Origin: an uncultured Clostridia bacterium
Lineage (GTDB): Bacteria > Bacillota > Clostridia > Christensenellales > Aristaeellaceae
Assembly: GCA_946627565.1 (NCBI GenBank)
Contig: CAMOVR010000001.1
Span: 33,242 to 97,241, forward strand
Length of the DNA stretch: 64,000 nt
Direction: 5' to 3'
Below are positions 12,030-21,180 of this stretch, in pieces. Position 1 is the stretch's first letter. Every line of letters begins with the position of its first letter. The notes beneath the pieces were generated by a model. It had not been told where the DNA came from. It was given only the letters and a program-made list of their open reading frames with translations, and searched no databases. The translations under genes were made by a program, and so were the position numbers.

Positions 12030-12317
12030 TTACGGTTCCTGTGTGAGCCGGCTGAGTACGGAGGCATATCCGCCCCTGCCATAGAGCAGGGCACGGTTTA
12101 CCCTGCTGATGGTTGCCGTTGATACACCTGTGATCTGTCCGATCTCCTGATATGTCTTCCTGTGCTGGAGCATGTCAGCAACCTCCAGACGCTGGGAAAG
12201 GCTTTTCAGTTCAGAGATGGTCAGCAGATCTTCAAAAAAGGCATAGGCTTCTTCCTGGGATTCCAGCGACAGAATCGCCTCCATGAGACGGTCTGTCAGG
12301 GCATTGCGATAATCCAA
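12030..12317 (-). CDS. YerC/YecD family TrpR-related protein
   Basis: LLTISELKSLSQRLEVADMLQHRKTYQEIGQITGVSTATISRVNRAL. Confidence 0.92.
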   Translation of the reverse strand: MDYRNALTDRLMEAILSLESQEEAYAFFEDLLTISELKSLSQRLEVADMLQHRKTYQEIGQITGVSTATISRVNRALLYGRGGYASVLSRLTQEP

Positions 12318-12323
12318 GGTCCT

Positions 12324-14522
12324 TCACCTCCTGGCCGTGTTCCGCCTTTCCTGTGTACTGCGTTTGTCGGCCGCAGTACCCGGTTTGACAAGAGTAAGAG
12401 AAATACGCTGTTTCTGCACGTCCACGCTGAGGACATAGACCGTCACCACATCTCCTACGGAGACCATCTGCGAAGGATGCTTGATATACCGTCCAAACTG
12501 GGAAATGTGTACCAGACCGTCCTGATGCACACCGATGTCCACAAAGGCGCCGAAGTCCACCACATTGCGGACGGTGCCCTGCAGTTCCATACCGGGCTTC
12601 AGGTCCTTAAGCTCCATGACATCAGAACGCAGCAGCGGCGGCGGAAGCTCATCGCGGGGATCCCGGCCGGGCTTGCTCATTTCACGGACAATATCCCGCA
12701 GGGTGGGTTCACCAATTTCCAGCTCCTTTGAGAGAACATCGTAACCGGCTTCCTCCACCACGGGGATCAGCTTGCCGTTTGCCGCCTCAAGAGCATTGAT
12801 GGAGAACCTTTTGAGAAGTGCCTTAGCTGCCTTATAGCTTTCCGGATGAACCCCTGTGTTTTCAATCAGGTCCTCGGCACCCGGAATCCGCAGGAAGCCG
12901 GCACACTGTTCAAAGGCACGGGGCCCGAGCTTGGGAACTTTCTTCAGTTCGCTGCGGGTCCTGAAGGGGCCGTTTTCTTCCCTGTATTTGACAATGTTGC
13001 GAGCCACGGCATTGTTGACGCCGGCCACATGGCTGAGCAGTGCGGGACTTGCGGTATTCACATCAACCCCTACACTGTTGACGCAGTCTTCCACCACGTG
13101 GTCCAGGGCTTCATCCAGCTCGGCCTCCTTCAGGTCGTGCTGATACTGTCCAACACCGATGGCCTTCGGGTCGATCTTCACCAGCTCGGCCAGAGGGTCT
13201 TCAAGCCGTCTTGCAATGGAAATGGCAGAACGGATATTGACGTCATAGTCCGGGAACTCCTCTGCAGCCAGAGGCGATGCGGAGTATACGGATGCACCGG
13301 CTTCGGATACCATCATATAGGCGATTTTGGTTCCTTCCGGAAGTTCGTGCATGACATCCACAAAGAATTTTTCCGTTTCGCGGCTGGCGGTGCCGTTCCC
13401 GATGGCCGCCACAGTTACGCCGTATTTCCTGATGAGACTGATAATGGTCCGCTTGGACTGCTCAATGCGGCTGCCGATGGTGGGATAGACCACGGTCGTA
13501 TCCAGCACCTTGCCCGTCTCGTTTATGACAGCCACCTTGCAGCCATGGGCATAGCCCGGGTCCAGACCGATGGTGACCTGCCCCCGGACAGGGGGCGCCA
13601 TGAGAAGGGGCTTCAGATTCAGGGCGAAAACCTGTATGGCGGCTTTCTGTGCCCTGTCCGTGGCATCCGATCTCAGTTCATTTTCCAGGGAAGGTGCAAT
13701 GAGACGGCTGTAGGCGTCTTCGCATGCCTGGCTTACGTACTGGGTGGAGAGGGTTCCGCTCTGAACCAGATATTCAGCCCCAATCTCCCGCAGTGCGTGC
13801 TGCTCGTCCACACCCATGTGAACCTTCAGGAAGCCCTCCTTTTCGCCGCGGTTGATGGCCAGCACCCTGTGGCCCGGCATCGTGGCCCAGCGTTCCTGAT
13901 AGTCCTCATAATACATGCTGTAAACGCTGTCTTCATCTTTGGCCTTCTCGGTGGTAATGACAGCTTCGCGGGCATACAGCTGCTTGAGCCTGAGACGTAC
14001 CTTGGGATCATCCGAGACACGTTCGGCAATGATATCCATGGCACCCTGCAGTGCCTGTTCCGCGTTTTCCACGCCTTTTTCCGGATCGATAAACCCTTCG
14101 GCAAGTGCTTCGGGTGTGTCTGCCTTGGAGATCTGGAGGAGAATCCGGTCCGCCAGGGGTTCCAGCCCCTTTTCCTTTGCAATGGATGCCCGGGTCCGAC
14201 GCTTGGGACGGAAGGGACGGTAGATGTCTTCCAGTCTGGCCATGGTGGGCGCACCGTCGATTTCCGCCTGAAGTTCTTCCGTCCAGACCTCAAGCTTTTT
14301 CAGGCTCTCGGAGATTTCCGTCTTTCTCTGTTCCAGATTGCGCAGCGCGGACAGCCGGTCGGCAATATCACGCAGTTTCTGGTCGTCCAGTTCCCCGTGC
14401 TGTTCCTTGCGGTAGCGGGCGATGAAGGGAATGGTGCATCCTTCATCCAGCAGGGCAATAACGGCATCAATCTGCCAGGGTGCAACAGAAAACTCCTGTG
14501 CAAGTACCTGCGTTATGTTCAT
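12324..14522 (-). CDS. tex: Tex-family RNA-binding transcriptional accessory protein (S1 domain)
   Basis: TIPFIARYRKEQHGELDDQKLRDI, GLDPGYAHGCKVAVIN, SVGVDVNTAS, C-terminal S1 domain; start set at MNITQVLAQEF with ATGA overlap. Confidence 0.95.
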   Translation of the reverse strand: MNITQVLAQEFSVAPWQIDAVIALLDEGCTIPFIARYRKEQHGELDDQKLRDIADRLSALRNLEQRKTEISESLKKLEVWTEELQAEIDGAPTMARLEDIYRPFRPKRRTRASIAKEKGLEPLADRILLQISKADTPEALAEGFIDPEKGVENAEQALQGAMDIIAERVSDDPKVRLRLKQLYAREAVITTEKAKDEDSVYSMYYEDYQERWATMPGHRVLAINRGEKEGFLKVHMGVDEQHALREIGAEYLVQSGTLSTQYVSQACEDAYSRLIAPSLENELRSDATDRAQKAAIQVFALNLKPLLMAPPVRGQVTIGLDPGYAHGCKVAVINETGKVLDTTVVYPTIGSRIEQSKRTIISLIRKYGVTVAAIGNGTASRETEKFFVDVMHELPEGTKIAYMMVSEAGASVYSASPLAAEEFPDYDVNIRSAISIARRLEDPLAELVKIDPKAIGVGQYQHDLKEAELDEALDHVVEDCVNSVGVDVNTASPALLSHVAGVNNAVARNIVKYREENGPFRTRSELKKVPKLGPRAFEQCAGFLRIPGAEDLIENTGVHPESYKAAKALLKRFSINALEAANGKLIPVVEEAGYDVLSKELEIGEPTLRDIVREMSKPGRDPRDELPPPLLRSDVMELKDLKPGMELQGTVRNVVDFGAFVDIGVHQDGLVHISQFGRYIKHPSQMVSVGDVVTVYVLSVDVQKQRISLTLVKPGTAADKRSTQERRNTARR

Positions 14523-15712
14523 GTATTCTCCTCCCAGGGCGCTTTGCGCCCGCATTTGGCAGCCAGAAGACCGCCGGCTGTGGCAAACATAAGATTAAAA
14601 CCGCCGCAGTCCCCGTCCACATCCAGCATTTCACCTGCTGCATAAAGCCCGGGCTCTGTGCGGGACTGCATGGTATCCGGATCAAAGCAGGACGGATCAA
14701 TGCCGCCCCGGGTAACCTGAGCATGGTCAAGCCCCTGAAGCCCCTTTACCGGAATTCTGAAATCCCCCATCACCTGTACAATGTCTCTGACACAGTGCCT
14801 GTCAATCCGCTTTTTTTCCGGCATTGCCTGACGCAGGACAGCCTGCGCAACCCTGAGGGGCAGCATGCCTGACAGCAAATGTTCGGGCTGCTTTTCTGCG
14901 CGCATGAGCAGTTCCTCCGTGAGCTCACTTTCGGAAAGCCCAAGCCCCTCATACAGGTGAAGGGATATTTCGGATCCGGGACAGTCCGCATAGGCAGAAC
15001 ACTGCAGTATGCAGACGCCGCTGAGGCCGTAGGATGTGAACAGCACTTCACCGTGTTCCTGGTGGATACACCTTCCGCCAGCCAGAACCCGTACACCTGC
15101 CCGGACCCGTATGCCGTCAAGACCGCGTATGGGTTCCAGTGCTGTCTTCAGCTGTGTCAGGGCAGGTCTGAGGGGAGATGCGGGATAACCCCGGTCCCTG
15201 AGCAGCCTGACACAGCTTCCGTCACTGCCAAGGGCTTTCTGTGCGGCGCCTCCCCCTGCAAGGAGTACACGCCTTGCAGCATGGTCACCCTCTTCGGTGT
15301 ATACATGCCATGCACCCTGCCTGTATTCCAGGCCGGAAACTGTCTGCCCTGTCCGGATGCAGCTTTCAGGCACAGCAAGGCGCAGGACATCCAGAACCGT
15401 GGCGGCCTGGCCCGTACAGGGATAGACACGGCCTTCCGCCTCCTCGCGAAGGAAAAGACCGATGGAACGCCAGAAACGTATCTGGGATGCCGGCGGCATT
15501 GCACGCAGTACCTGACGGGCAAAATCACCGCCGGAGGGGTACACGGGCTTTCTCAGGTTCATGATATTGCAGCGCCCGTTCCCGGTGGCCAGCAGTTTCT
15601 TGCCGACCCGGTCCATTCTCTCAAGAACCATGACGGTATCACCCAGCTGCTGTGCACAGGCAGCTGCCGCCAGGCCGGCGGCACCGCCGCCGACGATGAG
15701 CAGGTCAGTCAT
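14519..15712 (-). CDS. NAD(P)/FAD-dependent oxidoreductase (HI0933/BaiN family)
   Basis: LLIVGGGAAGLAAAACAQQLGDTVMVLERMDRVGKKLLATGNGRCNIMN; C-terminal AGEMLDVDGDCGGFNLMFATAGGLLA. Confidence 0.92.
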   Translation of the reverse strand: MTDLLIVGGGAAGLAAAACAQQLGDTVMVLERMDRVGKKLLATGNGRCNIMNLRKPVYPSGGDFARQVLRAMPPASQIRFWRSIGLFLREEAEGRVYPCTGQAATVLDVLRLAVPESCIRTGQTVSGLEYRQGAWHVYTEEGDHAARRVLLAGGGAAQKALGSDGSCVRLLRDRGYPASPLRPALTQLKTALEPIRGLDGIRVRAGVRVLAGGRCIHQEHGEVLFTSYGLSGVCILQCSAYADCPGSEISLHLYEGLGLSESELTEELLMRAEKQPEHLLSGMLPLRVAQAVLRQAMPEKKRIDRHCVRDIVQVMGDFRIPVKGLQGLDHAQVTRGGIDPSCFDPDTMQSRTEPGLYAAGEMLDVDGDCGGFNLMFATAGGLLAAKCGRKAPWEENT

Positions 15713-15727
15713 GGCTCCCCTTCTTTC

Positions 15728-16543
15728 TTACGCAAGGTGGTAAATACTCCGTATCTCTTCACTTTCGTTCCCGTCCCCGTCCCGGACCATCAGAGGAGGT
15801 TCTGTGTGCAGCAGGGGTTTTGCGTTTTTCTGGGCTTCAATGAGCACCAGATTGGCAGCCCTGTCAGGTCCGGGATAAATAAGACGGAAGCGTTTCGGGG
15901 TAAGATGGACACTGTCCATCTGTTCCATGGCCTGCAGCATGCGTTCGGCAGGATAGATCATGGAAAAACGTCCGTGTCCCCTGAGCAGGCGGAATCCTTC
16001 CTGCAGCCAGGGCAGCAGACCATCCTCGCCAAGATGGCGGGCAACTGCCTTTTCAGGGGATGGATTCACCAGGGAACAGCCCGGCTGGCCAAAGGGCGGA
16101 TTACAGATAATGTGATCCGTCTTCTCATACCCAAGAACCGTATGTGCCTCCCGCACATCCATGCAGTGTACATGTATTCTGTCTGAAACATGATTGCATG
16201 CCATGGTGCGCCGGCACATATCGGCCATATCAGGCTGAATCTCAAAGGCGTCATAGCTCAGGCCCTTTCCGCGCCCAAGCAGGAGCAGCGGCAGGATTCC
16301 CGTGCCTGTGCCAAAATCCACCACCCTGTCATGGCTCCCCATCCGTGCAAAATCAGCCAGGAGGACCGCATCCATGCTGAAGCGGAAACCGGTTGTTTTC
16401 TGAAGAATTTTCATGCCTGCCAGCTGCAGGTCTTCCAGAACTTCCCCAGGCAACAGAAAGGTATCCTTATCCAAACCTTTCAGCCTCCCCTGCCGGAAAC
16501 AGAAATGATGGAAATACATGTGCGGTTCCGGATTTTTGGGCAC
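15728..16543 (-). CDS. tRNA1(Val) (adenine-N6)-methyltransferase-like SAM methyltransferase (TrmN6/YfiC family)
   Basis: TTGFRFSMDAVLLADFA, VVDFGTGTGILPLLL, IICNPPFG. Confidence 0.88.
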   Translation of the reverse strand: MPKNPEPHMYFHHFCFRQGRLKGLDKDTFLLPGEVLEDLQLAGMKILQKTTGFRFSMDAVLLADFARMGSHDRVVDFGTGTGILPLLLLGRGKGLSYDAFEIQPDMADMCRRTMACNHVSDRIHVHCMDVREAHTVLGYEKTDHIICNPPFGQPGCSLVNPSPEKAVARHLGEDGLLPWLQEGFRLLRGHGRFSMIYPAERMLQAMEQMDSVHLTPKRFRLIYPGPDRAANLVLIEAQKNAKPLLHTEPPLMVRDGDGNESEEIRSIYHLA

Positions 16544-16639
16544 AAGTACGGTATGATTTTATCACTTTTCAGCCGGTTTGTCGACTTTCCATTCTGTCAA
16601 GGTCAAAATAATAAAAACACAGAAAGCAAAATGACGAAA

Positions 16640-16664
16640 GAGACGGAGCAATGTGCTCCGTCTC
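16640..16664 (-). terminator. Putative intrinsic terminator of glgA
   Basis: GAGACGGAGCA - 3-nt loop - TGCTCCGTCTC hairpin followed on the minus strand by TTTCGTCATTTTG. Confidence 0.6.
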
Positions 16665-16683
16665 CCGTATGTGCATTCAGTGC

Positions 16684-17110
16684 TTATTCAGCTGCCTTGG
16701 CAGTCTTTCTGGTAGTCCTCTTTTTAGGCTTTTCTTCAGCCGGGGCTTCAGAGGCTGCTTCAGCAGGTGCTGCAGCCTTCTTTGTGGTCCTCTTCTTGGG
16801 CTTCTCTTCAGCCGGAGCTTCAGCAGAGGTCTTCTCGGCAGGCGTTTCAGCAGGTGCTGCGGCCTTCTTCGTGGTCCTCTTCTTGGGCTTCTCTTCAGCC
16901 GGAGCTTCAGCAGAGGTCTTCTCGGCAGGCGTTTCAGCAGGTGCTGCAGCCTTCTTCGTGGTCCTCTTTTTGGGCTTCTCCTCGGCCGGAGCTTCAGCAG
17001 CTTTTTCTTCGGCAGGCTTGGCAGCCTTTCTGGTGGTCTTCTTCCTGGGCTTTTCTTCGGCCGGAGCTTCCGCCACAGTTTCAGCGGGAACTTCTGCAGG
17101 TTCAGAAGGA
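16684..17110 (-). repeat. Tandem repeat encoding the GlgA C-terminal tail (87-bp unit, 29 aa)
   Basis: Units 16769-16855 and 16856-16942 match at 85/87 positions by eye; the third unit from 16943 and the flanks are degenerate; five EKP(K/R)K(R/K)TT(K/R)K motifs in the protein. Confidence 0.9.
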
Positions 17111-18561
17111 TCCTTCAGTTCCGTCTCTCCGATAATGCCGCGGTAGAGCTCAATGTAGCGGTTGGCGGAACGGGTCCAGCTGAAGTCAGTGGTCATGCCG
17201 CGCTGCTGCAGAAGCTTCCAGACATCCTTGTGCTCATGATAATACTCGGCGGCAATGCCAACCACATACAGCATGTCATGTGCATTGTAGTTGAAGAACG
17301 TGAAGCCATTGCCTTCACCGCTGTATTCATTGTAGGACAGAACCGTATCCCTCAGGCCGCCGGTCTCACGAACGATCGGGATGGTGCCGTACCGCATGGC
17401 GATCATCTGGCTCAGGCCGCAGGGCTCAAACTGGCTGGGCATGAGGAACATATCGCAGCCGGCATAGATCCGGTGTGCAAGAGAGCTGTCCATGTCAAAA
17501 CGGCAGGCAATACGTCCCGGGAAAGCATTCTGTGCCCATTCAAAGAGGTTGACATAGCGGCTTTCGCCCATGCCGAGTACCACCAGCTGGACATTCTTTT
17601 CCATCATGTCGCCCAGCACGCAGTCCACAAGGTCAAGACCCTTCTGGTTGCTCAGCCTGCCCACCATGCCGATCACCGGAATGTCCGGATCCACGGTCAG
17701 CTTCATTTCTTCCTGCAGAGCCTTTTTGCATGCGGCTTTTCCGGAGAGATCGTCGGCGCTGTAGGTGGCAGCAAGAGCCGCATCCTTGGAAGGATCATAT
17801 TCCACCACATCCAGACCGTTGAGAATGCCGTACACTTCATGCTTGCGGGCACGGAGGAGGCCGTCAAGGCGCTCGCCATAATAGGCGGTCTGAATCTCTT
17901 CAGCGTAGGAGGGGCTCACAGTGGTGATGATGTCGGAATACACAAGACCGGCTTTGAGATAGTTGGCACAGCCGAAGCATTCCAGCTTGTCATCGGTCCA
18001 GAGGCTGTCGCCCAGGCCCAGAACATCCTGCACCTCGCGGATGCCGAAGATGCCCTGATACTGGAGATTGTGAATGGTGAACATGGTTTTGATGCCGCTG
18101 AAGAAGGGCAGGTGCGCATACTGGATCTTGAGCAGTGCGGGCACCATGCCGCTCTGCCAGTCGTGTGCATGAATGACATCGGGCTGGAAGTCCAGAAGCG
18201 GAAGAGCATTGAGACATGCGCGGCAGAAGAAGCCAAACCGCTCATATTCGTCTCCGCCCAGACCGTAAATATAGGAACGGCCGAAATAGAACTTGTTGTC
18301 AATGAAATAATATACAACGCCGTCCTGCTTGAGCATTTCAATGCCGCAATACTGTTTGCGCCAGCCAAGGGTTACTTCAAAATCCAGGACATGGGTCATT
18401 TCGTTGACGTACTGTTCCGGAATCTTGGAGTACAGCGGGCACATAACCCGCACGTCATGTCCTTCCTGTGCAAGTACCGGAGCGAGGGCGCCGACCACGT
18501 CGGCAAGTCCGCCTGTTTTGATGAACGGAACACACTCGCTGGCGGTAAATAAAATCTTCAT
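16684..18561 (-). CDS. glgA: Glycogen (starch) synthase with a C-terminal Lys/Ala/Pro/Thr-rich tandem-repeat extension
   Basis: MKILFTASECVPFIKTGGLADVVGALAPVL, HAHDWQSGMVPALLK, IGMVGRLSNQKGLDLV, PSQFEPCGLSQMIAMRYGTIPIVRETGGL; then about 120 aa of APAEEKPKKRTTKKAAAPAETPAEKTS-type repeats. Confidence 0.96.
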   Translation of the reverse strand: MKILFTASECVPFIKTGGLADVVGALAPVLAQEGHDVRVMCPLYSKIPEQYVNEMTHVLDFEVTLGWRKQYCGIEMLKQDGVVYYFIDNKFYFGRSYIYGLGGDEYERFGFFCRACLNALPLLDFQPDVIHAHDWQSGMVPALLKIQYAHLPFFSGIKTMFTIHNLQYQGIFGIREVQDVLGLGDSLWTDDKLECFGCANYLKAGLVYSDIITTVSPSYAEEIQTAYYGERLDGLLRARKHEVYGILNGLDVVEYDPSKDAALAATYSADDLSGKAACKKALQEEMKLTVDPDIPVIGMVGRLSNQKGLDLVDCVLGDMMEKNVQLVVLGMGESRYVNLFEWAQNAFPGRIACRFDMDSSLAHRIYAGCDMFLMPSQFEPCGLSQMIAMRYGTIPIVRETGGLRDTVLSYNEYSGEGNGFTFFNYNAHDMLYVVGIAAEYYHEHKDVWKLLQQRGMTTDFSWTRSANRYIELYRGIIGETELKDPSEPAEVPAETVAEAPAEEKPRKKTTRKAAKPAEEKAAEAPAEEKPKKRTTKKAAAPAETPAEKTSAEAPAEEKPKKRTTKKAAAPAETPAEKTSAEAPAEEKPKKRTTKKAAAPAEAASEAPAEEKPKKRTTRKTAKAAE

Positions 18562-18659
18562 GGTAATCTGCTCCTTACTGTTCGATTGACAATCCTTTAG
18601 AAGACCGGGTATTTTTCAATTCCTGATCGGAGAAGGATTATAGCACGCATGAAAACATA

Positions 18660-18727
18660 CCGCAAGAAGGCGTGCCCGCCTCTGTATTTTTCAGAAAATG
18701 ATATACAGAGACAGGCACGCCTTGCGG
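18660..18727. repeat. Large imperfect inverted repeat between glgD and glgA
   Basis: ccgcaag-aag-gcgtgcc-cgc-ctctgtat versus atacagag-aca-ggcacgc-cttgcgg around a 15-nt loop. Confidence 0.8.
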
Positions 18728-18734
18728 ATGAACA

Positions 18735-19859
18735 TCAGATGACGACGTTCTTGGCAATCACAATGGGATATGCACTGGGACCAATCAGGCGTGCATTGCG
18801 CTTAATGACGGCCTGCTTGTCGAGAATGCAGTTCTCGATGTATGCGCCGGAGTGCACCTGACCGTCCTGCATGATGATGCAGTTCTTGACATGTGCATCA
18901 GGGGCGATCCGAACGCCGCGGGACAGGACGCTGTTTTCCACGGTGCCTTCGATGATGCAGCCGTCGGCAACCAGGGAGTTGACGATGGTGGCGTTGTCAC
19001 CGTACCGGGTGGGCATTTCGTCGCGGACCTTTGTGTACACAGGCAGGGTATCCACAAAGAGCTTGCGGCGGATGTTCGTGTCCAGAATGTCCATATTGAA
19101 CTTGAAATAGGCCTGCACAGAATCCATGCGCCAGGCAGGACCTGTATATTCCCATGCATTGACACGGGCATGGCCGTCTGTGACCATGGGAAGGAGAATG
19201 TCACGGCACATCGCGTGGTGTCCGTGGGCGACGCCCTTATCCACCAGGCTGCGCAGGAACTCGCGCTTGAGAACCATGATCTCCATGAAGGTGTTGGGAA
19301 GTGTGGGATGGGTCGGCTCGACTTCCATCTCAGTCACCTTGCCGTCTTCGGCCACCTTCAGATAGGAGCCCATTTCATCACGCAGCAGACCCTCATCCTT
19401 GGAATACATCAGGGTGATGTCGGCAGAGGAGTCCACATGATACTGAATGAATTCTTCAATGTTCGGATTGCAGATGATGGCAGAATTGCACAGCACCACA
19501 TACTCCTGCTTGGAACGGCTCAGGTAGTTGGTGTTGGAGCGCAGAGCGTCCAGGGTGCCGTTGTAAACGCCCACGTTTTCACGGGTCAGGAAGGGAGGAA
19601 GAACATACAGACCGTCATGCTTGCCGTGCAGGTCCCATTCCTTGCCGGATCCGAGATGGTCCATCAGGGAATGGTAGTTCTTCTGCATGATGACGCCGAC
19701 ATTGCGCACGCCGCCATTGACCAGAGAGGAAAGCAGGAAGTCCACAACACGATAACGGCCGGCAACCGGAAGGGCTGCAATCGCGCGCATCAGGGTGAGT
19801 TCACGGAGGTTCGCGTCATTCTCGCCGGTATAGATGACGCCCATCACATCTTTCAACAT
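18735..19859 (-). CDS. glgD: Glucose-1-phosphate adenylyltransferase subunit GlgD
   Basis: MLKDVMGVIYTGENDANLRELTLMRAIAALPVAGRYRVVDFLLSSLVNGGV; adjacent to glgC. Confidence 0.95.
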   Translation of the reverse strand: MLKDVMGVIYTGENDANLRELTLMRAIAALPVAGRYRVVDFLLSSLVNGGVRNVGVIMQKNYHSLMDHLGSGKEWDLHGKHDGLYVLPPFLTRENVGVYNGTLDALRSNTNYLSRSKQEYVVLCNSAIICNPNIEEFIQYHVDSSADITLMYSKDEGLLRDEMGSYLKVAEDGKVTEMEVEPTHPTLPNTFMEIMVLKREFLRSLVDKGVAHGHHAMCRDILLPMVTDGHARVNAWEYTGPAWRMDSVQAYFKFNMDILDTNIRRKLFVDTLPVYTKVRDEMPTRYGDNATIVNSLVADGCIIEGTVENSVLSRGVRIAPDAHVKNCIIMQDGQVHSGAYIENCILDKQAVIKRNARLIGPSAYPIVIAKNVVI

Positions 19860-19898
19860 ATTGTTTCAATCCCCTTTTCAATTACGTAGCCAGGTTGA

Positions 19899-21083
19899 TC
19901 AGAACGTAGTGGTTGCGTCTACCTGCTGGCCTGCGGACACGGAAACGCCTGCAGGCAGTTCGACGGCATGACCCACCACAGCGATGTTGCCGGTTTCTTC
20001 ACCGACCACGCTGCCGGCACCGATGATCGCATCTTCTGCGACGATGGAGCGGCGGACGACAGCACCGCGGCGGATGATGGCTCCGGGCATGATGACAGCA
20101 TCTTCGACTTTGGCGCCTTCTTCAACTGTCACACCGGAGAAGAGGACAGAATGATTGACGTGACCGTAAACCTCACAGCCCTCTGTTACAAGAGAATCGG
20201 ATACTGTGGCACCCTTTGCGATATAGTGGGGCGTATAGCCGGGATTGCGGGCATAGATGCGCCATTTCTTGTCGTGCAGGTCGATGGGCATGGGCGTGGA
20301 GAGAAGGTCCATGTTGGCTTCCCACAGACTCTCGATGGTTCCAACATCCTTCCAGTAGCCTTCGAACATATAGGCCATCATGACCTGCTTGTCGGCCAGC
20401 ATCTTGGGAATGATGTTCTTGCCGAAGTCATTTGAGCTGGTCTTGTCGGCTTCATCTTCGGTCAGATACTTGCGCAGCTTTTCCCAGGTGAAGATGTACA
20501 CGCCCATGGAAGCCTTGTTGGACTTGGGCTGCTTCGGCTTTTCTTCGAACTCAATGATCTTGTTGTCCACATCGGTGTTCATGATGCCGAAACGGCTGGC
20601 TTCTTCCCACGGCACTTCACGTACGGCGATGGTGGCATCAGCGCCGCTGCGGATGTGGAACTGAAGCATCTTGTTGTAATCCATCTTATAGATATGGTCG
20701 CCGGAGAGAATCAGGACATAGTCCGGATTGTACTGCTCGATGAAGGCCATATTCTGATAGATTGCGTTGGCGGTACCGCGATACCATTCGCCTACTTTGC
20801 CCTTCTGATAAGGAGGAAGTACAAAGACGCCGCCATTATTCAGGTCCAGGTCCCAGGAGGCGCCGCTGCCGATGTAGGCATTCAGCTCCAGAGGCTGGTA
20901 CTGTGTCAGCACGCCAACGGTATCAATACCGCTGTTGGTGCAGTTGGAGAGCGGGAAGTCGATGATACGATACTTACCACCATAAGGGACTGCAGGCTTG
21001 GCGACCGTCTTGGTCAGAATTCCCAGACGGCTACCCTGTCCGCCGGCAAGCAGCATGGCAACGCAGGTCTTTTTTCTCATCAT
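19899..21083 (-). CDS. glgC: Glucose-1-phosphate adenylyltransferase GlgC
   Basis: [56 protein letters not shown]; start ambiguous by a few codons. Confidence 0.96.
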   Translation of the reverse strand: MMRKKTCVAMLLAGGQGSRLGILTKTVAKPAVPYGGKYRIIDFPLSNCTNSGIDTVGVLTQYQPLELNAYIGSGASWDLDLNNGGVFVLPPYQKGKVGEWYRGTANAIYQNMAFIEQYNPDYVLILSGDHIYKMDYNKMLQFHIRSGADATIAVREVPWEEASRFGIMNTDVDNKIIEFEEKPKQPKSNKASMGVYIFTWEKLRKYLTEDEADKTSSNDFGKNIIPKMLADKQVMMAYMFEGYWKDVGTIESLWEANMDLLSTPMPIDLHDKKWRIYARNPGYTPHYIAKGATVSDSLVTEGCEVYGHVNHSVLFSGVTVEEGAKVEDAVIMPGAIIRRGAVVRRSIVAEDAIIGAGSVVGEETGNIAVVGHAVELPAGVSVSAGQQVDATTTF

Positions 21084-21180
21084 GAGAAAACACACTCCTC
21101 TTATTCATTCAGATGGGTTGACAAGGGTTTATATATATCAGCAGTGGTCTGGAAATCCCCTGCGGATAGCGGATGAAATA

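Noticed and set aside
12846-14645. 599-aa plus-strand ORF opposite tex
   Set aside because: Antisense shadow of tex; no recognisable protein features.
16769-17030. CRISPR-like direct repeats
   Set aside because: Units are contiguous with no unique spacers and stay in frame as protein repeats.
16651-18552. 633-aa plus-strand ORF opposite glgA with SRGLLGRRFSRCC repeats
   Set aside because: The apparent repeats are the reverse complement of the real GlgA tail repeats; the glgA frame is clearly coding.
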